In this document: positions 43,107 to 53,496 of the stretch, piece by piece
How the letters are laid out: each line of letters opens with the position of its first letter
How positions within the stretch are numbered: position 1 is the stretch's first letter
DNA from: Siderastrea siderea
Lineage: Eukaryota; Cnidaria; Anthozoa; Scleractinia; Rhizangiidae
Length of the DNA stretch: 64,000 bases
Direction: 5' to 3'
Assembly: GCA_964030785.1 (NCBI GenBank)
Contig: OZ034975.1
Span: 37,781,069-37,845,068, forward strand
Translations under genes and position numbers: made by a program
Notes under the pieces: model-generated
Told to the model about the DNA's origin: nothing
Seen by the model: the letters and a program-made list of their open reading frames with translations, nothing else
Databases searched by the model: none

Positions 43107-44777
43107 TAGAGGTGACTATTGAGGTCATTTTGACTATTGCAATAGTATTGCGATAGTTGAAACACTATTGCGATAGTATTGCGATAGTAGGGATACTATT
43201 GCGATACTATTGCGATAGTATTGGTCAGAACTTTTAAATCACTCAACAGTAGCAGCTAAAGTGTATGTTATATTTAACACCACCAACCTCCCCAATTAAA
43301 TTGAGAAATAAATTTGTAAAAACCACTGTTATTGTCACGTTGTGTTAGTTTTAATTGCAACTCAAACATATATTACAGAATAACAGAGAACTGAGAAATG
43401 TTATAAACTTCCTATAAGATTTATAACCAGGTTTCCCTTTTTTCTGGTTGTCTTTGAACAGTAACAGTGTTCATCATTTTTTCCCAACGGCAACATGTGA
43501 AGCAAATCATTGTATTATGATTATTACAAGTCACTATTAGTGAGTTTTTGTATCGAAATTACACTAACAGATGAAATGGAAATTGAATTTCAAGGAAACT
43601 AAAAACATCCATACACAAACACTACAGTAGTCGATGCAACATTCAGTCCGTGTTTAAGGCTTCCAATTCTTCTTGAGAAAAATTAACCTATCAACATGTT
43701 CTGATTTCAATTGAGATCTTTGGACAGTGACTACATCACCTGCTGTTGAAAACACTCTCTCTGCGGGTACTGAAGTAACAGGGATGCAGAGGAACTTCTT
43801 TGCCATTGTAGATAATGAGGGGTATCTATCACTGTGGTGACTCCACCAGGTGAGGGGATTTTCTGAAGCATTTATGGGTGGCTCCTTCTTGTACTGAGAA
43901 ATCTCTGCTTCCTTGTCAGAGAAATGCTGTCTTGAAGGTACTTTGGACCTCGGTTCAAGAACGGCCAATAGGTTCTTAAATCCAGCATTTTCAACAACAC
44001 TAAAGGGCCGCCGATCCTTCACGATAAACTGGAGTATCGCACCAGAAATGCTCTTTGCTCTGTTTGAACTGTGGGGTAATTTTGCAGCGAATAATGTCAA
44101 TAGAGACTGCTGACTGGAATGTGTACACTGCTTTACTATCACTGGAGTATCTGACTTTGTAGACTCTGCTAAAGTCGAATCAGTCGATGGCTGCTGCAAA
44201 TACGTTGCGTGTTTCCGTCGCACGTGGTCAGTTAGATTTGTAGTGTTTCCGCAATACTTGAGTACCATTCTGCACAACTTGCATCCAACTCTGGTTTTGT
44301 CAAGGGGCTTGTCAGGCTCCTTTATAAACCCGAAATGTTCCCATATGTTTGCCTTTCCCTTTCTGTTAGGAACGATTTCAAAACACTCCGGTTGGCTCTT
44401 ATCCGCCATCTTTGTTGAACAGCAACAATCATTGCTCTGTACCCCCTTTAGGAAATAGGAGAATGACGTCATTTAAGCAGTCAATTATCCAAGAGGGGGT
44501 ACAGCATCTTGTTTTCTTCAAAACAAACATGGCGGAGAAGTTTAAAGTTTATATATTTCGTGCTCCTTTTGTTGTGACAGCGCAAACAAGCAGCGAACAT
44601 GGATTTTGACGTGTTTCTCTGTTAAAGAAGAAGGCTACAGTGGACTATTTTAATTTATTCAAAAACTATCGAAACTATCGCAATTGTTATCGATAGTTGG
44701 ATTTGCAATCGATGCGTCGCTATCGGGACACTCGCTATCGCGATACATCGATATTTCGATGTATCGTCACACCTCTA
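43107..44777 (-). mobile_element. hAT element with perfect 8-bp target duplication (1671 bp)
   Basis: Ends TAGAGGTGACTATT (left) and, complemented, TAGAGGTGTGACGATAC (right). The flanks carry the exact 8-bp direct repeat CAGAAAGC (43099-43106 and 44778-44785), the hAT signature. Subterminal regions are rich in the motif GCGATAGT/ACTATCGC (43140-43225) and ATCGATA (44655-44760), likely transposase-binding repeats. It carries a single minus-strand ORF. The perfect duplication indicates a recent insertion. Confidence 0.95.
43654..44409 (-). CDS. Internally deleted hAT transposase (BED finger + C-terminal dimerisation)
   Basis: Start chosen at the ATG for MADKSQPE (44409); an in-frame upstream ATG at 44472 would add 21 residues. 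About 250 residues, ZBED-like. The N-terminus is a BED zinc finger: NIWEHFGF, CKLCRMVLKY, then DHVRRKHA. The C-terminus is the hAT dimerisation domain: NPLTWWSHHSDRYPSL, IPVTSVPAERVFSTAG and LIFLKKNW. Full-length relatives exceed 600 residues; the RNase H-like catalytic core with its DDE residues is missing, yet the frame is open throughout. It could bind element ends and dimerise but not cut, so a repressor role is possible (inference). Confidence 0.9.
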   Translation of the reverse strand: MADKSQPECFEIVPNRKGKANIWEHFGFIKEPDKPLDKTRVGCKLCRMVLKYCGNTTNLTDHVRRKHATYLQQPSTDSTLAESTKSDTPVIVKQCTHSSQQSLLTLFAAKLPHSSNRAKSISGAILQFIVKDRRPFSVVENAGFKNLLAVLEPRSKVPSRQHFSDKEAEISQYKKEPPINASENPLTWWSHHSDRYPSLSTMAKKFLCIPVTSVPAERVFSTAGDVVTVQRSQLKSEHVDRLIFLKKNWKP

Positions 44778-44785
44778 CAGAAAGC

Positions 44786-47519
44786 AAGAGTCAGCGAGGT
44801 AAGGTTGGTTTTGTTGAAGGGGTTTGAAACTTGTTGTACTCATACACTTTGCATAAAGGGTTTGGTGCTGTCAACAAAAGTGAAAATTAGTTCGGAGCCG
44901 TTATTGTGTGGCTTGTGTTGGATGTAGCGCGTTGATAAAAATGCATGAAGAGAGAGAAGACTGAGACTAAAACTCTATTGTGTCTCCATAGATTATTTCT
45001 TTAACATGTCAGAAGAGTTCACTCGGGCTGCTCAACTTCCAATCGACAGCACTGAAATCAAATTCGGAAAAACAACAGTTGCTCCGTCTTCCCAAAACTT
45101 GTTCACGATCACGAGCGCTGCGAAAACAGCCAATTCCATCAAGACTTTTCGATGTTTTGGATGACTTGGCAAATTGAGGTTGAGGTTACATTAGCACCGG
45201 TACCGATACAAGGTGGATGGTGTTACGAGCGGTTGCTAAGAAAGAAAAATTGCCACACATCAGTCATAAACAGCTGGATTACGATTTTTTGAATCACCTT
45301 CTTTCGGCTTGTATGAAATAAACCTTCAGCGTGCTTTCAGCTCCTAGAATCATGTGTGATTATAGTTTCTTTCACTTTCCAACGAATTTATTTCTAAAAT
45401 CAGTTAAATCTAAATTTATAGATTTGTAGAAAACTTTTCGAGTACTGCAGTCTGATGCCAGAACGCCGTGATCGAGGATTATATTTGCACATTTATTTAA
45501 GTACTTTTATAACTTCTCCAATTATATAAACTCCTTTCCGTTCGGTGATTGTAGAGTAGTTTTCGCTTTTATTTCTTTATGAAAAAAGCTTCTTGAAATA
45601 ACAAACTTTCCTCTCTTTGCTCTCTGTCTGTAAAAAATCGATTGATTGTAAGTTTGCGTTGCGACTGACGACACTCTGTCTGGCATGGAAACTGAACCTA
45701 GGAAAAAATAAGACTTCCCAATATTTGTCTCAAGGTTTCAGAATTTTATTCCTGCATCTATCATGAATCCAAGTTCATTAAGCACTTTAGAAAGACGTAT
45801 AAGTAAATCAATTCTGTACTTCGTGATGAATAAAGCAAGCAAAAGTCTCGTTTCCTCAGCGGTCCACATGTTGTTTTCGCTTTATAGCCTGAATTTCAGG
45901 CGAGTTTTTCTATGGATTTAATTTTGACTACCAGCTTTTGCAATTATCTTTTTCTTGCAAACAGACTTATCCCGAGTTTTAGCCCTCAAATAACAGCTAG
46001 GTAATTTACCTTTCGAACAGGCGAAAGCCAATACTGCTACGGCAAAAGTATAAGCTCACCTGGCACAATTCATGTTTCACTTACGAGCCATTGACTTCGA
46101 GCGAAAAATTTACTAAGGTGGCGAAGACAATTAGTTTGCTAAAAAAGATATGTGGAAGAAGAGTCTCTCTAGGAACTGTCTTGAAGGTGAAAACCTTATC
46201 TGTTTTGTGACGGACTTATCTCCGCGAAATGAAAACATCTGACGGAAATTTTTAATTTGCCACCATTTTCCCCCAAATGGTTTCTCTTGAATCCAGTCTC
46301 TCTGCTTGTGCCCGCCCGTGAAAATGGCAGGAACGAGTTAGCGCACGCGCACTCATTTTGCCGCTGTGTTATTAGCTGCTTTACTCAGTTGCGCATGCGT
46401 TATACAAGACAAATACTGAAACCCCATACTTAACAACCCTTCGCCGTTCATATCTTAAATACTGTAAATTAAAAGACAAAAACGCACGAAGTTAACATTC
46501 AGCAGACTAATATGCGCATGCGTCCTATATAAGACAGTACCACTCTTGAGTACCCGTACCACAAGCTTTACAGCACTTTGTTCACAGCGGAGCCTGCGGG
46601 CAAAGCCCGCCAGCGGAGCTCCATTGCTAAGGAAATTTAGTAGTCTATCAATCCGAGAAATTTTGGTTGTGACGTAATAGTCACATGACCGTCCGTACGT
46701 ACGTCCGACCGTCCGTCCGCACAGACTGAGGGGGAGGGGAGTCCCGAGACAACCCAACGGGGGTAGAGAATGCCATCTTGTTTCGGTGGGAAATCGCGCG
46801 GTGCTTTTGGTCAACCGGCATTTTTCTTGGCGGGAAATCGCATGACCATCGTCGCTTTTTAAAAAGAGGTTTCTTTAAAAGCTTAAGCTTCTTTAGCATT
46901 TAACGATTGCTCGAGAGTACTGAAGTTTTATACTTGACAAAAAACAACATCTAATATCCATAAATGGAAAGAAAAAGTTCAAAAGAATACTGGTAGAAGG
47001 CGAAAAGCTCAAGTTACGAAAGCTGCCTTCAAAAGATTTCATGGCTTTGTTTTCTTCACGGTGGAGAGTTTGCCCTGTTCCGAAACACAACCGAGTAAGT
47101 GAAGTTTTTAAAGGGTATAAGGTACATGATTTCGAGTATTACGGTGAAAGAAATCACGTTTTGAAATGTAAATTTGATTTATGCCATTAAAAACGTGTCA
47201 TTTACTTTTGACTTTAAAAGATTATTAGAAAACGCGCTCAGATTTGTGACAGATTCTTGAATATTTTGCCATGCTCAGACGATATCACTCGCATGGACAG
47301 ACCTACGATTTTGGAAGTGTAACGCGAATTGCATTTAAGTATAAACTTACGGGTTTTCGAATAAACTTTTTTCAAAAATGATTTCTCTGTCCATTATTTT
47401 GTGTTTGTTTATTCATAACAGTAGGTCTAAGCACAGCCGCAAGACAACTGCACAAGCTTTGCTTTCAATTTTGACTGTCCGGTCCATCTCTTTGTGCAAC
47501 TGTCGATTTTCTGGTCCTA
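44786..47519. other. Intron/unassigned stretch, no gene seen
   Basis: No Ig exon or transposase found. 46570-46760 is GC-richer with a short GTCCGTCCG/ACGTACGTCCG repeat next to GTGACGTAATAGTCACATGA. A short ATTTTGCCGCTGTGTTATTA block near 46356 is the inverse of one near 42970. Confidence 0.45.
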
Positions 47520-48005
47520 GAAGTTTTCAATACTAATCTTTTAAGCGAAGCAGTTGTCGGTTTAAAGCTATTTTATCCCAAAAGCTTCCAAAAACAGTTT
47601 TGTGCATTCCTCAAAGCGCCTAACTTTATATAGGCTTACTTCGCATCCGCAAAACTTATGCCGGCATAATTTAATTAAAGCGTTTGGTGTTTCTTTGTTT
47701 TGAATCTTGATGGTCTCTAGTTAGAGAACGAAATATAACAGTTATTTGAAAAACTATAAGCGAAAAGCTTTCAAAAACAGTGCTGCGCATTTTAAAAAGC
47801 GCTCGAATTTCAGACAATTTGCAGCCGCAAAACTTGTGCCACAGAGAATGTTTGGACAGTGTTTGTTTGTTTGTTTTCAACTTCGACGGTCTCAAGTTAG
47901 AGAACGCTATAAGCGAAGCAGTTTTGAGTTTAAAGCTATTTTATCCGGTAAGTTATATGTGTTCCTCAAAGTGCTTGAATTTTTTTGCGGCTGCTAAAAC
48001 CTAAG
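47520..48005. repeat. Three diverged direct repeats (about 100-200 bp units)
   Basis: Blocks recurring in order: AAGCGAAGCAGTT, TTTAAAGCTATTTTATCC, CAAAAACAGT, TTCCTCAAAGYGC, CGCAAAACTTRTGCC and GGTCTC.AGTTAGAGAACG, with copies starting near 47545, 47755 and 47905. No coding content. Confidence 0.6.
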
Positions 48006-48654
48006 CGACATTTCTTCGATGAGTTTATTACAAGTATAAATTTTTGACTAGACTAATATTTTTATTTAGTGGCAGTTCATGTTATTTGTTAACATCCGAA
48101 CGCGATGAAGATAACCCATTTAAACAGTCGAATAATTTTTATTTTGTTTTTTAAATGAGCGCCGTTTCAAGTTCATTCAAGCGAACAGCCAATAATCCAA
48201 GGAGATTTGACAAGCCTTGACAGTTAATGACAGGATATGGAAACATTGCAAACACCAAGCAAGACGGCTCGTGAGTAAAATAATCAAGCTGTGCTCAGCC
48301 TCTAGAATGACCTTTCGAGCTTGGTTTTACAGAACAGATCCCCAAAATATTGGAGGACAATTTGGAACACTTTCAGGCTTTTTGAGAGACACTTTTCGAA
48401 AGCGAACGAGTCAAAAAAAGGCCCGAAATATATTTCAGACTGAAAAGTTTCAGGACTATTTTTGAGAAAAGAACACCAGTTTATTCCTTCGCGGCTCCGC
48501 TTTTAGGCTTGGCTAAATCTATATATTATGTTAAGCCGACTGACCATCATGAAAAAACCGTGTCCATTTTAAAAACCAGCGGACGCCATATGGCGACGGC
48601 CGGTTAATAAAATATCATGCACACAGAGGAGGAAAACCACGTCCAATCAAATTC

Positions 48655-51110
48655 ATTTTTGGATGCTTTAATGCAGACTTAATGACAAGATGGATTGAGG
48701 AACATCAACAGCAATATCAGAAACAATGAGAAGAAGGCTAGGGTTGAAGGCTGCAAGACTGGGAATGGTAAACTCTGTGGACCTCAGAAAACCAAAAAAA
48801 AAGACAATAAACAAGAAGCCCAAAACATAACACAGGGGTTTCAATAAAATTTGAAGTAGGCAGCCGGTTTGAGAAGAGTAACCGACTATGTCAACGAGGG
48901 CTTTGAAAGAAACTTCCTGTAATAACTTCAATTTAGGGGAAAAGTAGCCGATTTCTCTGAACGAAATAGCCAACGCCTTTCGTCGGCCATCGGTGCTTAT
49001 TGAAAGCACTGATAACATCATAAGATAGGTTGAAATCCAAGGCAAAATGAATTATGCAAAGAATGTTACTGGAGATTGGCAGACAAGGCTTGGAGGGTAA
49101 TGCACCCTGTGAACGCTTGATTCCTCTAACAACTCTTTGAAGGGGAAGGCAGTTCTCCAAGGGGCAGGGGAACCCCTGATCGACATGACAAGACTGAACC
49201 ACAGATAAATAAACTTTAATGGAAGAGTCCCGCAGAGAATCAGCCAGGTACGTGGCAAAAAACACAACGTCCATTCAGTGGCTGAAAATGGAGAGCCAAG
49301 GAGGGTAAGATGAACCATCATAACACAAAATTTTATGAACTTCTTTATGAGCACAAGAATAGGTGCAGCACATTGAAGCAGCTAAGCCTCGGTACATGAA
49401 GGAAAGGCAGCGGGCTTCTAGATCACTGTGGAAAGCTGAGCTATTAGCTGAGGAGAGATGAGAAATGGAGACTTCTTGGCACATGGTTCTTGAGAACGAA
49501 ATCCACGCCAGTTGAAATGAGACAAGGCATCAGCCACGCCATTTCTTTTTTCTGGGACATGAATTGCAGGAACAATAAAACTAAGGCACACCGCTACTTT
49601 GAGAAGGCTACGCAACAAGTGCATAGCATTTGGATCTGGAGAAGTCCGCAAATTGAGAATGTGAACCACTGCTTCATTATCAACGTAAAACAAGATACAC
49701 TTACAAGACCAACGAATCGAAGAGCCCAGACATAGGCAGCCAAAACAACAGGAAAAAGTTCTTTGTAAGCAACTGACAAAGGAATCTGAAGTGGGGACCA
49801 CCGGCCACTGAACCATTCCTTGTCCGTAAATGCACCATAACCAATTCCACCAGATGCATCAGAAGGTCTCAGAACAAACAGAAAAATCCGGGAGTGGCTC
49901 GAGGGTAGGAAAAAGGAAAAACAAAATCCCATTCCACTGACCAAAAAATTCCTTCCTGAACTCCACATTAAGACAGATTGAATGAGAATCATTGCGAAAA
50001 CAAGAAAATAGATCAATCATTTGGCAGAGAAAAGTGTGACCCGGCCATACCATTATGCATGCATGGTGCAACTGGCCAATCAATGATTGAAGTTCCTTTT
50101 TAGTATGGCATTTGCGGGTTGACCAGCGAGAAAGAACTTCTCGAATTGCAAAAAACTTATCAGCTGGAAGGCACGCAATCTGAGCAGCTGTGTCTAATTC
50201 AGTACTTAGGACCACTGGAGCTGGACACAAGCATTTCTGAGGATGTAACGGAAGACCCAACCTTGAAACCACTGAGACAGCTACTTGAAGGTTGGCTGCA
50301 CAGACTGGTGAGTTGGCAGGAGTTGCCATTATGAAATCATCTAAATAAGGCAACAGCTCATCAATACCATAGTTATTGATCAGAATCCACTCAACTACAT
50401 CTGCCACTGAACTGAAAATAGCCGGTACAGGTGCTGAGCAAAGTCCAAATGGTCAAGCAAGATCCATGTAGTAAGAATTGCACCACACTGATTCATCGGT
50501 GAACCACGATATTAATTTTTTTCCACCGATATGGATATGAATATTTAAATAAGATATCGCGATATTACATTGCAGTAAAATATGCTACATCGACAAGTTT
50601 GGGAAATCACTGTCTTCAATATTCCTCACCCAAAGTCTGCATTTTAGCCCTTGTAAGGCAATCTGATATTGTGTTATTACTGTGTTATATTTATTATCAT
50701 GGAAATAAATTATTTAAAAGTAGTGTAACTCGTTGGTAACTAGTTTTGTCACGCACAGTAATGTATTGTATCGTGTATCGTATCATGACCCTTGTATCAA
50801 GATATGTAACTATCATATCGTGGAAAAATGTATCTTTGCAGCCCTACTGAAGGATGAATTGCGATGTTCCGGTACACAGACTCAATGTCAAATTTGGCTA
50901 TGAGAGCAGCAGGTCCAAATTTTGTCAACATTTGTCATCTATTTTAATGTACTGGAGATGCCAGAAATCGGGGTCAATTCCATTACTGACACTGTGGCCC
51001 TGTGGCGAAGATACAAGGGATCCACAATAAGGCGCCACTTTCCCGGCTGCCCCTTCTTCGGAATAACCCCAAAACTGAAGAATCATTCCGTGTTTAAGCA
51101 TCAGCTGCCC
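48655..51110 (-). pseudogene. DIRS-like retroelement (RT, RNase H, tyrosine recombinase), broken
   Basis: Read on the minus strand: RT motif A region (KKGQPGKWRLIVD near 51050, AKFDIESVYRNIAIHP near 50880), then PFGLCSAP and LLPYLDDFIMAT (RT catalytic motif; YLDD) at 50.3-50.45 kb. RNase H follows (GYGAFTDKEWFSGRW, VDNEAVVHILNLRT) at 49.5-49.85 kb, then a tyrosine-recombinase-like region (VYLSVVQSCHVDQGFP, LQRVVRGIKRSQG, FGFLRSTEFTIPSLAAFNPS) at 48.7-49.25 kb. RT, RNase H and a tyrosine recombinase in this order define DIRS elements. Multiple frameshifts and stops; no active product. It lies between Ig1 and Ig2. Confidence 0.85.
50512..50843. mobile_element. Insert splitting the DIRS RT, hAT-like ends
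   Basis: RT coding stops after AIHPSV at about 50846 and resumes with CNSYYMDLA at about 50490. Between them is an AT-rich segment with ATATCG-type repeats. Its right end, complemented, reads TAGGGCTGCAAAGATACA, close to hAT-type ends (CAGGGNTG). The left end is unclear and flanks match only partly (CTGATTCA / CTGAAGGA). Confidence 0.5.
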
Positions 51111-51328
51111 ATGAAGCAGTACATTCTAAAAAATCATTCATCTCTTGATGCAATCCAAATAGGTGTTTATGTCTGGGCTGACCTGATCGGCCGACTGGCA
51201 TGAAAAGGATTAAAACAAAACTTTGTTACATGAAAAGTATGTACACCACAACTGATGTAAGTATAACCAGTAGTTGTGGTGTTAACGTGCAAGTAAACAA
51301 GTGATCAGTGATCAAGTGGTGTACTTAC

Positions 51329-51598
51329 AGTGCACTGTGATGGTGACTGTTCTTGTAGGTCCATCACCATAATAATTGGATGGGGTGCAGCTGTAGATCA
51401 CCTGATTTATTTTTTCACGAATTGAAGTTGTGTACATGGCCGAAGAACCAGCAACTGTATTGTTAGACAAACTGTCAAGGAATCGATACTCTGGGGATGG
51501 CTTGGCCTGTGCACTGCAGGTGAGCTTGATGCCTTCATTCACAACAACAATGTTGTTGGTCAAATTAGTTGACAGCTGTGTTTTTATTGGATGATAAT
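51329..51598 (-). CDS. Ig domain 1 (most N-terminal exon found)
   Basis: Acceptor cattacAG before ATTATCATCC and donor GTGCACT|GTAAGT; 270 nt, phase 1-1, 90 codons. Ig features are VNEGIKLTCSAQAKPSP (B strand) and QVIYSCTPSNYYGDGP (F strand), ending in RTVTITVH. The C-strand Trp is missing (PEYRFLDS), so it is a divergent member. It lacks the extra QQC/KSC cysteines of Ig2-Ig9. Because the acceptor needs a phase 1 upstream exon, at least one more exon lies 5', not identified here. Confidence 0.85.
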
Positions 51599-51659
51599 CT
51601 GTAATGAAAGGAAAACATGATTATCACTCCACCTTTATACAAAAAATGGCCACAAAAAA

Positions 51660-52270
51660 TGTAAAGAATGTAATCAAGTCTATTTGTAATCGATTTATTA
51701 CCAAATTAAATTCTATTTAATCTGTTTAAAATAATTTTATTCTATTTAAAGACTGTTTACTTTAAATTATTAAAATTCTAGTTCTATTTGAAATTTATTT
51801 TTAATTAATTCTATTTAAAATCTAATTGTAAAATTAATTTTAAATATATCTATTTGTGTTGTATTTAAGATCTTACATGGATATAATTATTTATAATCTA
51901 TTTCAAATTACAAGTCCACATTTCCACGAAAATAGCATTTAAATAGCTCTATTTTAAGTCTATCTGTAGACATAAAGAAGACAGCTATCTATCTGTGTAC
52001 TATTTAGAAAAGCTTAATTAAAAATAGATCTATCTAAATTTACCAAAGTGATGATAAATGAGAAAACAGAACATAAACACAGTGTAGTCTATTAAAAAAC
52101 ATGTAGGGAAGAAATCTACAATGTATTTGTGTGTTATCTAAATAACACGTCGTTTAAAATAGATCTATTTAAAGTTGCAATCCGAAATACCAGGACTGAG
52201 GTATGAAAATAGATTATAAATAGTTCTATGTGGATTATATTTGCAAACTAAACAGAAGAAAGTCATCTAT
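51660..52270. repeat. AT-rich low-complexity array (TCTATTTAAA-like words)
   Basis: The words TCTATTTAAA, TCTATTTGTA and AAATAGATCTATTT recur irregularly every 15-40 bp on both strands, with AGATCTATTTAAA palindrome cores. Not a simple period; looks like a decayed satellite or microsatellite. Confidence 0.6.
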
Positions 52271-52989
52271 TTGTACTCTATTACAGGATGCTTCCAGTAG
52301 CCAAATGAAATCAATATAATAATTATTGTACACTGTATTTAAGAAAAAATCTACTGGAAAACAACTTTAAAGTGATTACCACAGCTTAATCTAGAGTAAA
52401 ATTCTGCACCTCTAGATTAACACTATACATTTGTTTTACTTCAATGAGTAGCACTTCAGCGTACTCCATGAACAAGCTGAATAACTGTTTATGATTACAA
52501 CTGTTTGCAGCTGTTATTGACCCTACAAAAAATGAAGGCAATGAATTTATCACCAGTAAAATAGGGCAGCAATAAGGTTATGGCACATCCTGAATTGCTA
52601 AATTCCAAAGTGTTATTTAAACCAAAACACTGGCTTCCGATTGACTTAGAGATTGAATTGCTTTACCAATTGAATTTGAAGGTACTTCAATTTCTGCCAG
52701 AATTTTGTGAAAATGGAGTAGACCAGGAGTGGAAAAAGTATGGACACATCAAGTGTGGCCAGACAAAGTAATTGACAGTTTATTTTCATCAGTGTTTTAA
52801 TCAGTTTTAATCAGCTCAACAGTTAAAAGATAAACACAGCCAATCCTGCTTCATTAATCCGTGTTCAACAATCCAGCCATACATTGTACAGTCATCCTTT
52901 TATATACAGCCTGTATATATATATTTCGATACTTGTCATTTGAAATACATCAAAATCAAAATGTAACATTGAAAATCGATCAAAATCGA
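52271..52989. other. No gene seen
   Basis: AT-rich. A 63-codon plus frame at 52580-52771 shows no domain. I searched the minus strand here for a signal-peptide exon for the receptor and did not find a convincing one. Confidence 0.4.
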
Positions 52990-53110
52990 TAATCAGACAG
53001 ATAGACAGATAGCTTTTATTAAGTAAAGTCATTGCAGCCCCCAGGCCGGCTGAATTGCAACATACTTTACAATAAACAGTGTAAATATTAAAAATATATA
53101 ACTATAAATA
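52990..53110 (-). mobile_element. Retroposon tail, distant member of the 28667 family
   Basis: Complement: CTGGGGGCTGCAATGACTTT, then ACTTAATAAAAGC followed by a TATCTGTC repeat tail. Same architecture as the 28.7- and 41.5-kb copies. Confidence 0.5.
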
Positions 53111-53496
53111 TATGACACTACTTATAAAAAGGATGAAAATATAACTTACATTTATAAAACAAAAAGGGAAATATCAAAACTGTACTTATATTTAGAACTA
53201 TCTTCCATAATAAAAGTGTTTTTAAACTAATTTGTCTTACAAATCGGTAGTTTGAAGTATCCCTGGCTTCGGGTGCACTAGGTGGACCCGTTGCATGGCG
53301 GCAGCAGTTCATGAAGCTTACGGCTTTGATTGCTTACAATTTGAGTGAATAGAGCAAGAAATTGGGTGATCGATTTTTATCAATTTTCGATATTTGTCGA
53401 TTGATTACTATTGACAACGATCGACGGCAATCGACATTCATCGGCTATGGAAATTATCGACATGTTATACCCTACAATCAAAAATATTGTTTTTCT

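Larger units (their letters stand above)
3074..51598 (-). other. Gene model: Ig-SEA-TM receptor with tyrosine-motif tail
   Basis: Exon chain in transcript order: Ig1 51598-51329, Ig2 40953-40705, Ig3 40338-40090, Ig4 31354-31106, Ig5 30966-30718, Ig6 29899-29651, Ig7 29511-29263, Ig8 28110-27862, Ig9 27713-27465, Ig10 20524-20285, SEA 19951-19842, 17773-17715 and 17630-17386, TM 17047-16921, then tail 1 (15320-15041, 12516-12244) or tail 2 (5088-4755, 3334-3074). Every junction has AG acceptors and GT donors, and phases agree across the chain (Ig exons 1-1). The first exon with signal peptide is absent. The product is inferred to be a type I plasma-membrane receptor that recruits SH2 and SH3 proteins. 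Whether all ten Ig exons join in one mRNA, or belong to neighbouring genes, cannot be settled from sequence alone. Confidence 0.75.

Noticed and set aside
43913..44458. Plus-strand ORFs over the hAT element
   Set aside because: Antisense shadows of the transposase-derived ORF, which has clear BED and dimerisation motifs on the minus strand.
42955..46380. Short inverted match (CACAGCGGCAAAATGA near 42972 and its complement near 46356) as ends of one large element containing the hAT
   Set aside because: Similarity covers only about 30 bp and does not extend; no target duplication.
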